This document shows positions 44,638-53,600 of a stretch of DNA of 64,000 bases, piece by piece. Both the position numbers and the translations under genes were made by a program. Positions within the stretch are counted from its first letter, which is position 1; each line of letters begins with the position of its first letter. A model generated the notes under the pieces. It did not search any database. It had not been told where the DNA came from and worked only from the letters and a program-made list of their open reading frames with translations. The DNA is from Bufo bufo (lineage: Eukaryota > Chordata > Amphibia > Anura > Bufonidae), in assembly GCF_905171765.1 (NCBI RefSeq), contig NC_053395.1, forward strand, positions 182,360,156 through 182,424,155, read 5' to 3'.

Positions 44638-47600
44638 CCACCTCAGCCCCCAGTGCTTAAACACCCTGAAAGACCAGGCCACTTTTTACACTTCTGACCT
44701 ACACTACTTTCACCGTTTATTGCTCGGTCATGCAACTTACCACCCAAATGAATTTTACCTCCTTTTCTTCTCACTAATAGAGCTTTCATTTGGTGGTATT
44801 TCATTGCTGCTGACATTTTTACTTTTTTTGTTATTAATCGAAATTTAACGATTTTTTTGCAAAAAAATGACATTTTTCACTTTCAGTTGTAAAATTTTGC
44901 AAAAAAAACGAGATCCATATAGAAATTTTGCTCTAAATTTATTGTTCTACATGTCTTTGATAAAAAAAAAATGTTTGGGTAAAAGTTATAGCGTTTACAA
45001 ACTATGGTACAAAAATGTGAATTTCCTCTTTTTGAAGCAGCTCTGACTTTCTGAGCACCTGTCATGTTTCCTGAGGTTCTACAATGGCCAGACAGTACAA
45101 ACACCCCACAAATGACCCCATTTCGGAAAGTACACACCCTAAGGTATTCGCTGATGGGCATAGTGAGTTCATAGAACTTTTTATTTTTTGTCACAAGTTA
45201 GCGGAAAATGATGATTTTTTTTCTTTTTTTTTTCTTTTCTTACAAAGTCTCATATTCCACTAACTTGTGACAAAAAATAAAAACTTCTATGAACTCACTA
45301 TGCCCATCACGAAATACCTTGGGGTCTCTTCTTTCCAAAATGGGGTCACTTGTGGGGTGGTTATACTGCCCTGGCATTCTAGGGGCCCAAATGTGTGGTA
45401 AGGAGTTTGAAATCAAATTCTGTAAAAAATTACCTGTGAAATCCGAAAGGTGCTCTTTGGAATATGTGCCCCTTTGCCCACCTAGGCTGCAAAAAAGTGT
45501 CACACATCTGGTATCTCTGTATTCAGGAGAAGTTGAGGAATGTGTTTTGGGGTGTCTTTTTACATATATCCATGCTGGGTGAGATAAATATCTTGGTCAA
45601 ATGCCAACTTTGTATAAAAAAATGGGAAAAGTTGTCTTTTGCCAAGATATTTCTCTCACCCAGCATGGGTATATGTAAAATGACACCCCAAAACACATTC
45701 CCCAACTTCTCCTGAGTACGGCGATACCAGATGTGTGACACTTTTTTGCAGCCTAGATGCGCAAAGGTGCCCAAATTCCTTTTAGGAGGGCATTTTTAGA
45801 CATTTGGATACCAGACTTCTTCTCACGCTTTGGGGCCCCTAGAATGCCAGGGCAGTATAAATACCCCACATGTGACCCCATTTTGGAAAGAAGACACCCC
45901 AAGGTATTCAATGAGGGGCATGGCGAGTTCATAGAATTTTTTTTTTTTTGGCACAAGTTAGCGGAAATTGATATTTTTTATTTTTTTTCTCACAAAGTCT
46001 CCCGTTCCGCTAACTTGGGACAAAAATTTCAATCTTTCATGGACTCAATATGCCCCTCACGGAATACCTGGGGGTGTCTTCTTTCCGAAATGGGGTCACA
46101 TGTGGGGTATTTATACTGCCCTGGCATTCTAGGGGCCCTAAAGCGTGAGAAGAAGTCTGGAATATAAATGTCTAAAAAATTTTACGCATTTGGATTCCGT
46201 GAGGGGTATGGTGAGTTCATGTGAGATTTTATTTTTTGACACAAGTTAGTGGAATATGAGACTTTGTAAGAAAAAAAAAATAATTCCGCTAACTTGGGCC
46301 AAAAAAATGTCTGAATGGAGCATGACAGGGGGGGTGATCAATGACAGGGGGGGTGATCAATGACAGGGGGGGTGATCAATGACAGGGGGGTGATCAATGA
46401 CAGGGGGGTGATCAGGGAGTCTATATGGGGTGATAACCACAGTCATTGATCACGCCCGTGTAAGGCTTCATTCAGACGTCCGTATGCGTTTTGCGGATCC
46501 GATCCATCTATCAGTGCATCCGTAAAAATCATGCGGACATCTGAATGGAGCTTTACAGGGGGGTAATCAATGACAGGGGGGTGATCACCACAGTCATTGA
46601 TCATGCCCCTGTAAGGCTTCATTCAGACGTCCGGATGCGTTTTGCGGATCCGATCCATCTATCAGTGCATCCGTAAAAATCATGCGGACATCTGAATGGA
46701 GCTTTACAGGGGGGTAATCAATGACAGGGGGGTAATCAATGACAGGGGGGTGATCAGGGAGTCTATATGGGGTGATCACCACAGTCATTGATCACGCCCC
46801 TGTAAGGCTTCATTCAGACGTCCGGATGCGTTTTGCGGATCCGATCCATCTATCAGTGGATCCGTAAAAATCATGCGGACGTCTGAATGGAGCTTTACAG
46901 GGGGGTAATCAATGACAGGGGGGTGATCACCACAGTCATTGATCATGCCCCTGTAAGGCTTCATTCAGACGTCCGGATGCGTTTTGCGGATCCGATCCAT
47001 CTATCAGTGCATCCGTAAAAATCATGCGGACATCTGAATGGAGCTTTACAGGGGGGTGATCAATGACAGGGGGGTAATCAATGACAGGGGGGTGATCAGG
47101 GAGTCTATATGGGGTGATCACCACAGTCATTGATCATGCCCCTGTAAGGCTTCATTCAGACGTCCGGATGCGTTTTGCGGATCCGATCCATCTATCAGTG
47201 CATCCGTAAAAATCATGCGGACATCTGAATGGAGCTTTACAGGGGGTGATCAGGGAGTCTATATGGGGTGATCACCACAGTCATTGATCATGCCCCTGTA
47301 AGGCTTCATTCAGACGTCCGGATGCGTTTTGCGGATCCGATCAATCTATCAGTGGATCCGTAAAAATCATGCGGACGTCTGAATGGAGCTTTACAGGGGG
47401 GTGATCAATGACAGGGGGGTGATCAGGGAGTCTATATGGGGTGATCACCACAGTCATTGATCACGCCCCTGTAAGGCTTCATTCAGACGTCCGGATGCGT
47501 TTTGCGGATCCGATCCATCTATCAGTGGATCCGTAAAAATCATGCGGATGTCTGAATGGAGCTTTACAGGGGGGTGATCAATGACAGGGGGGTGATCAGG

Positions 47601-48572
47601 GAGTCTATATGGGGTGATCACCACAGTCATTGATCACGCCCCTGTAAGGCTTCATTCAGACGTCCGGATGCGTTTTGCGGATCCGATCCATCTATCAGTG
47701 GATCCGTAAAAATCATGCGGACGTCTGAATGGAGCTTTACAGGGGGGTAATCAATGACAGGGGGGTGATCAGGGAGACTATATGGGGTGATCACCACAGT
47801 CATTGATCACGCCCCTGTAAGGCTTCATTCAGACGTCCGGATGCGTTTTGCGGATCCGATCCATCTATCAGTGGATCCGTAAAAATCATGCGGACGTCTG
47901 AATGGAGCTTTACAGGGGGGTAATCAATGACAGGGGGGTAATCAATGACAGGGGGGTGATCAGGGAGTCTATATGGGGTGATCACCACAGTCATTGATCA
48001 CGCCCCTGTAAGGCTTCATTCAGACGTCCGGATGCGTTTTGCGGATCCGATCCATCTATCAGTGGATCCGTAAAAATCATGCGGACGTCTGAATGGAGCT
48101 TTACAGGGGGTTGATCAATGACAGGGGGGTAATCAATGACAGGGGGGGATCAGGGAGTCTATATGGGGTGATCAGGGGCTAATAAGGGGTTAATAAGTGA
48201 CGGGGGGGGGTGTAGTGTAGTGTAGTGGTGCTTGGTGGGACTTTACTGAGCTACCTGTGTCCTCTGGTGGTCGATCCAAACAAAGGGGACCACCAGAGGA
48301 CCAGGTAGCAGGTATATTAGACGCTGTTATCAAAACAGCGTCTAATATACCTGTTAGGGGTTAAAAAAAACACATCTCCAGCCTGCCAGCGAACGATCGC
48401 CGCTGGCAGGCTGGAGATCAACTCTCTTACCTTCCGTTCCTGTGAGCGCGCGCGCCTGTGTGCGCGCGTTCACAGGAAGTCTCGCGTCTCGCGATATGAC
48501 GCATATATGCGTGACTGTGCGCAGCGCTGCCACCTCCGGAACGCGATCCTGCGTTAGGCGGTCCGGAGGTGG
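44638..48572. mobile_element. 3.9-kb non-autonomous element with TTAA target duplication
   Basis: TTAA lies on both sides (44634-44637 and 48573-48576). The termini are CCACCTC and its complement GAGGTGG. Removing the insert and one TTAA brings the GIY-YIG coding frame back into register without any base change, which fixes both borders. Contents: an AT-rich left part; segments with CTAACTTGTGACAAAAAATA and ACTGCCCTGGCATTCTAGGG motifs in both orientations; a large palindrome; ten hairpin-satellite units; and GC-rich palindromes at 48290-48560. No transposase frame is seen. piggyBac or Kolobok origin is possible from the TTAA target. Confidence 0.88.
46310..48175. repeat. hairpin satellite array, ten units
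   Basis: Units start TAAGGCTTCATTCAGACGTC at 46461, 46612, 46803, 46954, 47145, 47299, 47472, 47645, 47819 and 48009. Unit lengths are 151, 191, 151, 191, 154, 173, 173, 174 and 190. The first four follow a strict 151/191 alternation, a 342-bp higher-order repeat. Length steps of about 20 reflect the number of GGGGGGTAATCAATGACA sub-repeats. Every unit contains a ~95-bp fold-back ending CGGACGTCTGAATGGAGC. Confidence 0.9.
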
Positions 48573-48760
48573 TTAAAGTTCAACATAATTGTGACCCAAC
48601 CAGCCTCAGATTTACAGCTATAGAAAGGGTCAAAAAACTATGGAGAGGGGGTAACCACATTGCCCACATGTCTAGGCAAGAATCCCGCAGAATTTTTGAA
48701 TTTGACACCATTGTTCCCAGAGGTCTCAATGCCGAGATGGAGGTATTTGGGTTTCTGTGA
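48573..48760 (+). pseudogene. PLE-1 GIY-YIG endonuclease, C-terminal end
   Basis: It resumes the coding region after the inserted element: VQHNCDPTSLRFTAIERVKK, then QESRRIFEFDTIVPRGLNAE and a TGA stop. The E-x2-RIF/W-x-FDT-x3-PRGLN block closes PLE GIY-YIG proteins in all three copies here (RWIDVLNTISPFGLNE in PLE-3, KWIYRLNTLEPKGLNR in PLE-2). It includes the likely catalytic Glu. Confidence 0.85.
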
Positions 48761-49240
48761 ATATTGGGGGGTCGTCCGGTGGGGATGGGAAATCGCAGTT
48801 TGCCGACTATCGGCACTGTGATCTCCCCTCCCTCACTGGAAGGCTCCTCTGAAATACAATCAATAAATTTGGCAAGAAAACTACCAATCAATGTATGCCA
48901 AAAGAACATACATGGATGGGCTTCATCTTAACACCCTGCAAAGCATTAAAATAGTGAAACCGCACATAAAACGCAGTTCACACTGATTGCGGTTTGGATG
49001 CGTTTTTGATGCGGTTTTCTTCAAAATGTCATTCTGACCGTGGAGCCTTCTGCATGAACCTGTTTTTATTGTTAATAAATATATGGGATGTTATTTATGG
49101 TTATAAACTTCATTTAACTATGTTTTAGAATAAGCTATAGTGTGCTGTGAATTGTGATACAAGCAAGCAACAATGTGATCCATCCCACCTATTAGGTGAA
49201 GCCCAGAAAAGTGGGATTGTGGGAAATGCAAAAACCCACA

Positions 49241-49246
49241 TATAAG
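49241..49246 (+). promoter_or_regulatory. TATAAG box in PLE-1 3' flank
   Basis: TATAAGG lies about 30 bases upstream of the hammerhead motif, so a transcript started from it would begin close to the ribozyme. This is a suggestive spacing only. Confidence 0.3.
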
Positions 49247-49271
49247 GAGTGAGAATCCACTCACCCAGTTG

Positions 49272-49312
49272 GCCACTGAGGAAGGGGTGTATGACCCTGA
49301 AACGCGTCTGGC
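49272..49312 (+). ncRNA. hammerhead ribozyme candidate 1 (PLE-1 flank)
   Basis: All core elements of a minimal hammerhead are present. Stem I is GCCA (49272-49275) with TGGC (49309-49312). The core CTGAGGA (49276-49282) fits CUGANGA. Stem II is AGGG with CCCT and an 8-base loop, and GAAA is at 49299-49302. Stem III is the palindrome ACGCGT (49302-49307), and cleavage would follow C at 49308 (GUC). A three-pair loopless stem III is the known style of PLE ribozymes, which are thought to act as dimers. It lies about 510 bases after the PLE-1 stop, where a pseudo-LTR is expected. Activity is not shown. Confidence 0.72.
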
Positions 49313-49320
49313 ATAGACAG

Positions 49321-50209
49321 AGTGAGCGTGGATTCCGGAAAAGAACAAGCAAGCTCTTCACCTTAAAGATATTGGCATATGAGATTTCTCTCCGGCACAG
49401 TATCGGAGGTCAAGTCGCACACCAGTGACGTCAGCGTAGCGTCCAGCCGGCACCCTAGACAACCAGGTCACGTGGGACGCCACGTCTTGGCCGAGTACAC
49501 AACGCGGGACGCGGTGAGTGTACGGCCGCCTGGGAAATCAGTGCTGCACAGAGCCAGCCAGGAAGGGTTAGACCGGAGCATCGCAAGCGACAAAGAGACT
49601 GTAAGTACTGGAGTTCAGTCTCCAAATCTGCCACCTACCTCTGTATGTCCTAATCGGACAAAGGGACATTAGCACCATCACCGCTCCAACAGGCCGGTAT
49701 TAACTGTATTACCATTGACTTTACTCCTGCACCTGGGTGGAACAGAACTCTTATTGGGACAATTACCGCGTTACTATATCACATTGTCGGCAATCCCTAA
49801 TTCATCTCTAGAGTTTGGTGTCAGGAATACTATCAGTGCATATTTATTTTATGTATGTTTTAATGATTTTTAGGGGATGTTCTTAAACTATTAATAAATA
49901 TCTGTACTTTATTCATCTAGTGATCCCTTTTGTGAGTGCCCCCTCATTTCTTTATAATGTTAAAGGGAGCCTGTAATCTCTACTGTGCTTCCCTCGCTGT
50001 GGGCAAAAGCTGGATATTCATCTGAAATGCATTTTAAGATTATATTCACACGGACACGTGGAGAACTTGCTGTTCTGCAGCCCAAGAAAAATGAGCATGC
50101 TGCAGGAAATCAAAGTAACACCTGAAGATCTGCAGCTGAAAATTCTGCCATGAGTGAACTGGAATGGCACTTTCGGGGGGGGGGGGGGGGGGGGGGAAAC
50201 AAACCTTTA
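49321..50209. other. probable PLE-1 3' flank and unassigned DNA
   Basis: GC-rich to 49680, then AT-rich with AATAAATATCTG near 49893, which may be the 3' end region of the PLE pseudo-LTR. A run of about 23 G lies at 50176-50198. No gene recognised. Confidence 0.35.
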
Positions 50210-50522
50210 GGGCTCTTTAAAACGAGCAGATGCTGTGCGTGGAATCTGCTGTGTAAAAGAGTGTCAAGCCCCGTTCCGGACAGCAGAGACACGGAGCATT
50301 AACATGATTGATAATGCTTTGTGCCTCTCTGTGACCTTTTTACTACAAAATTACAGTGACTATTTTATCTCACTGTGATTTTGTAGTAAAAAGATCAGAG
50401 AGGGGCAAGGAGCATTATCAATCATCTTAATGCTCAGTGTCTCTGCTGTCCGGAACGGGGCTTGGCTCTCTTTCACGCAGCGGATTCCACTCACTGCATC
50501 CGCTCGTGTGAAAGAGCCCTTA
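50210..50522. mobile_element. fold-back element
   Basis: The left half (CAAGCCCCGTTCCGGACAGC, GAGCATTAACATGATTGATA) is the complement of the right half (TATCAATCATCTTAATGCTC, GCTGTCCGGAACGGGGCTTG). The outer ends AGGGCTCTTTAAAACGAGC and GCTCGTGTGAAAGAGCCCT match. A central TTTTTACTACAAAATTACAG palindrome closes it. It is non-coding. Confidence 0.85.
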
Positions 50523-50589
50523 ACCTCCTAAAACAGTTGCATTAAAATTGGAAAAACTCTCCCAAAAATGTAATTTTTTTTTTAAATAA

Positions 50590-51054
50590 AAAAATCTGGC
50601 AACTAAAATGTAATGTTGAGAAGTGCAAGATGGGGCGTAAAAACCCAAGAGCAGAATATAAAATCAGTGATACAGTCCTAACCTCAGTATCTGAGGAAAG
50701 GGGTTTAGGGGTCATTATTTCAGAAGACTTAAAGGTAGGCAGACAATGTCATAGAGCAGCAGGAAATGCTAGCCGAATGCTTGGGTGTATAGGGAGAGGC
50801 ATTACCAGTAGACAGAGGGAGGTGCTCATGCCGCTCTACAGAGCACTAGTGAGACCTCATCTGGAGTATTGTGCGCAGTACTGGAGACCATATCTCCAGA
50901 CGGATAGTGATACTTTGGAGAGCGTTCAGAGAAGAGCTACTAAACTAGTACATGGATTGCAGGATAAAACTTACCAGGAAAGGTTAAAGGACCTTAACAT
51001 GTATAGCTTGGAAGAAAGACGAGACAGAGGGGATATGATAGAAACTTTTAAATA
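50590..51054 (+). pseudogene. LINE (CR1/L2-like) reverse transcriptase C-terminal region, part 1
   Basis: The continuous frame reads NVEKCKMGRKNPRAEYKISD, then VSEERGLGVIISEDLK, LMPLYRALVRPHLEYCAQYW, LESVQRRATKLVHGL and MIETFKY. This is the region after the catalytic motifs of jockey-superfamily LINE RTs (CR1/L2 type). It is 5' truncated, as usual for LINEs, and is cut at 51053 by a Tc1 element. The frame continues on the far side at 53601. Confidence 0.8.
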
Positions 51055-51096
51055 CAGTGCTGCCGATAATTATTCATACCCCTGGCAGATTTTGAC

Positions 51097-51412
51097 TTAA
51101 AGAGGACCTTTCACTAGATTAAAAAATCTAAACTAACTATACAGACATGTAGAGCGGCGCCCAGGGATCCCCCTGCACTTACTATTATCCTTGGGCGCCG
51201 CTCCGTTCGCCCGGTATAGCCTCCGGTATCTTCACATGTTAGGCTCCACCCAGTGGAACCTGCCGGCGTGGGTGGAGCCTAACATGTGAAGATACGGGGT
51301 GAACGGAGCGGTGCCCAGGGATTATAGTAAGTGCAGGGGGATCCCTGGGCGCCGCTCTCAATGTCTGTATACTTAGTTTAGATTTTTTAATCTAGTGAAA
51401 GGTCCTCTTTAA
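51097..51412. mobile_element. TTAA-ended fold-back element, relative of 8551-9156
   Basis: The ends TTAAAGAGGACCTTTCACTAG and its complement (GTGAAAGGTCCTCTTTAA) match the element at 8551. Inner arms CAGGGATCCCCCTGCACTTA and TAAGTGCAGGGGGATCCCTG are perfect complements. It is inserted in the terminal repeat of the Tc1 element. Confidence 0.85.
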
Positions 51413-51479
51413 AGTTACTTCTTTTCAACCAGCAAGTAATTTTTTTGATGGGAAATGACATGGGTGTCTCCCAAAAGAT

Positions 51480-51736
51480 AAGACGATGTACAAGAGGCAT
51501 TATTGTGGGGAAAAAAACATTTTTCAGCTTTTATTTACATTTGAGCAAAAAGTGTCCAGTCTAAAATTATTTATACCCTTCTCAATAATCAATAGAAAAG
51601 CCTTTATTGGCTCTTACAGCAATCAAACTCTTCCTATAATTGCAGACCAGCTTTTTGCATGTCTCCACAGGTATTTCTGCCTATTCATCTTTAGCAATGA
51701 GCTCCAAATCTTTCAGGGAGGAGGCTCTTCTTTCCA
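51480..51736 (-). pseudogene. Tc1 transposase C-terminus
   Basis: Read on the minus strand, the segment resembles the end of a Tc1 transposase (IPVETCKKLVCNYRKSLIAV, then ANKGFSIDY) with several in-frame stops. It joins the main transposase fragment at 53045 once the 1.3-kb insertion is removed. Confidence 0.7.
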
Positions 51737-51982
51737 CTCTGGAACGCATGTCCGCCATGGATGACGTCTCTAACTGCGCCGGATATAGGTCGCAGCAGTC
51801 ATTGGGCTGCGCTGTAGCTTTACAGCGATATGCCCTGACGTCACTTCCGGTATCTGGATACCGGAAGTGACTCGGGTGGCGTGCGTTCCACAGTGGAACG
51901 CACGTGCACTAGAGGAATGCATCACTGCCGTCACCTGCGGCGCTTATTCTAATTAGCACCCTTGCTGGGTAGGTGACACACT

Positions 51983-51990
51983 ATATAAGG
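51983..51990 (+). promoter_or_regulatory. TATATAAG promoter-like box
   Basis: A TATA-box-like sequence followed by a GGGGAGGG stretch inside the 1.3-kb insertion, about 245 bases from its left end. Promoter use is a guess. Confidence 0.3.
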
Positions 51991-52585
51991 GGAGGGCCTC
52001 TAGAGACTCAATGTTGGACCCTGGGAGAGGCTGCAGCAAGCATGGGAGGCTAAGCGCCCTGAGAGCATCCATAGTAAGTAACCAATGTCTTTATATGATC
52101 CTCTGCTTTGGGGGTGACTGTGTTTATGGGGCACTCATATCCATTTACTTACCCTTGGTACCTAGGGCACGCAGGATTTATGGCGTGTGTATCAATAGGG
52201 ACGGCGTCATCTGACTCAGCACACCCTCTAAGGTATGCTCACTTGGTCGATTTTGACTATATTCTTTAAAATGAATATGTATATCTAATGTCTTCATTGA
52301 CCATTCTTACGTTTCAGTCCATCATCTTCATAAAGTATATCGGTTTTGCCACTTGGTCACACCCCTTCAGGAGGGCGAAACTAGGTCTATCAGGAAATGT
52401 TTATCAGAAAACGTGTTTATATCCACTGAACACTGAGCCTGATATAGTGAGTGACCCTCTTTAATGAGGCTCCCTATTATGGTGGCGGTCCCCCTCACTA
52501 TTGTTTATCTGGGTGTTTGGCTATAGGCACTTGTTTACAGTTATATACAATTGGATGTATAAGCATTATCTAGAATAATTCATTC

Positions 52586-52627
52586 ACCCCCTGATGATCC
52601 CACACAGTGGGGGAAACGCGTTGGGGT
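52586..52627 (+). ncRNA. hammerhead ribozyme candidate 2
   Basis: Stem I is ACCCC (52586-52590) with GGGGT (52623-52627). The core is CTGATGA (52591-52597). Stem II has six pairs, TCCCAC with GTGGGG (one T-G wobble), and an ACA loop. GAAA is at 52613-52616. Stem III is the palindrome ACGCGT (52616-52621), and T at 52622 is an allowed cleavage base (H). Every conserved hammerhead position is satisfied and the stems are better than in candidate 1. It lies in the 3' third of a 1.3-kb insertion lacking protein-coding capacity. Related PLE ribozymes are established; activity of this one is not shown. Confidence 0.78.
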
Positions 52628-53044
52628 TTACACGGATGCGTCTGTGTAATTTTTTTCAGGTGTCGTTAATTGAGTGTTATGTAGTCTCTTGCACCGTGTA
52701 CCTTTTGGACATTATTTTCAATAGGGCTGTATACATGGTGCATATATTTGTATCCTTTTCTGTCCATGCCTGACCTGTCCACCAATCATCCCTTATTTAT
52801 CTGCCCTTCCCCATTAGGGATAACTAGGAGTTGCCAGTTAGGTTCGAGGACAGGGGGTCTCCACCTTCAGGATTCGCCCCTGGGCACAGGGCCTAGGTTT
52901 AGGACCATCATTAGGGTCATCTATTCCCCACTAGGCTTTATTGGTGGACACGCCCAGTCTTGGACATTTTAGGATATATGTTTGTTTTGGTAATACTATT
53001 AAAGATTATCTATAATTTAGGGTTACACTTTAGCTGGACTTTCA

Positions 53045-53400
53045 TCTTCTTTCCATCACCCTGATCTTTAGCTCCCTCCACAGATGCTCAATTGGATTCA
53101 AGTCTGGACTCTGGCTGGGCCACTCCAAAACGTTAATGTTCCTGTCTGCTAACCATTTCTTCACCACTTTTGCCGTGTGTTTTGGGTCATTGTCATGCTG
53201 AAATGTCCATTGGTGCCCAAGGCCAAGTTTCTCTGCAGACTGCCTGATGTTGTCGTTGAGAATCCTCATGTATTGCTCTTTTTTCATGGTTCCCTGGTCC
53301 ATTGGCTGAAAAACACCCCCAAAGCATTAGGTTCCCACACCATGTTTGACAGAAGGGATGGTGTTCTTTAGGTTGAAGGCTTCTCCTTTTATATGCCAAC
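53045..53400 (-). pseudogene. Tc1 transposase central and catalytic part
   Basis: On the minus strand, 53056-53302 give [20 protein letters not shown], then [20 protein letters not shown] and [20 protein letters not shown]. The HDNDPKHTA motif holds the second catalytic Asp and NPIEHLW the final Glu, so it belongs to the Tc1 DD34E group. Upstream residues (53303-53400) lie in a shifted frame. The DNA-binding N-terminus and first Asp region are missing: sequence jumps directly to the terminal repeat at about 53400. Confidence 0.85.
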
Positions 53401-53600
53401 TGGACACTTTTTGCTCAAATGTAAATAAAAGCTGAGAAATGTTTTTTTTTTTTTCCCCACAATAATGCCTCTTGTACATCGTCTTATTATCTTTTGGGAG
53501 ACACCTATGTCATTTCCTGTCAAAAAATGACTTGCTGGTTGAATAAAAGTAACCAAGTCAAAATTTGCCAGGGGTATGAATAATTATGGGCAGCACTGTA

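Larger units (their letters stand above)
41941..49320 (+). mobile_element. Penelope-like retroelement PLE-1, interrupted and frameshifted
   Basis: From 41941 the order is an N-terminal basic region, a Penelope-type reverse transcriptase, a Cys-rich linker (CGRCANC) and a GIY-YIG endonuclease. The coding sequence resumes at 48573 after a 3.9-kb insertion and ends with TGA at 48758-48760. The 3' flank carries TATAAG at 49241 and a hammerhead-type motif at 49272-49312. The RT and endonuclease order is diagnostic of PLEs; ribozymes in their pseudo-LTRs are known. The 5' limit is lost near the family A element and the 3' limit is a guess. At least three frame breaks make it inactive. Confidence 0.8.
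51737..53044 (+). mobile_element. 1.3-kb ribozyme-bearing insertion with 11-bp target duplication
   Basis: TCTTCTTTCCA flanks both sides exactly (51726-51736 and 53045-53055), and removing the insert rejoins the Tc1 transposase sequence. The ends are not inverted repeats and no target motif is visible, which fits retrotransposition better than a DNA transposon. Contents: a GC-rich 5' part with palindromes (ACTTCCGGTATCTGGATACC), a TATATAAG box at 51983, a hammerhead candidate at 52586-52627, and AT-rich 3' sequence. No reverse transcriptase or endonuclease frame is present. The best reading is a non-autonomous retroelement mobilised by a PLE; that is inference. Confidence 0.7.
51055..53598 (-). 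mobile_element. Tc1-like element, internally deleted, with TA target duplication
   Basis: The termini CAGTGCTGCCGATAATTATT and AATAATTATGGGCAGCACTG are inverted repeats that extend about 200 bases on each side, flanked by TA (51053-51054 and 53599-53600). Excising it restores the LINE frame. The transposase is on the minus strand and broken: its N-terminal third is absent. A 316-bp TTAA-ended element (51097-51412) sits in one terminal repeat, and a 1.3-kb insertion (51737-53044) splits the gene. Confidence 0.85.

Noticed and set aside
46310..48175. Regular repeats reminiscent of a CRISPR array
   Set aside because: Units are 151-191 bp with internal hairpins and no unique spacers, in vertebrate DNA and inside a transposon: a satellite.
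50176..50198. Run of about 23 G as a possible G-quadruplex control element
   Set aside because: A plain homopolymer with no gene nearby; length may also be an assembly artefact.
52350..52386. Possible second hammerhead in the 1.3-kb insertion (CCCTTCAGGAGGGCGAAAC)
   Set aside because: Stem II and GAAA fit, but no CUGANGA core precedes them and no stem III/cleavage site follows.
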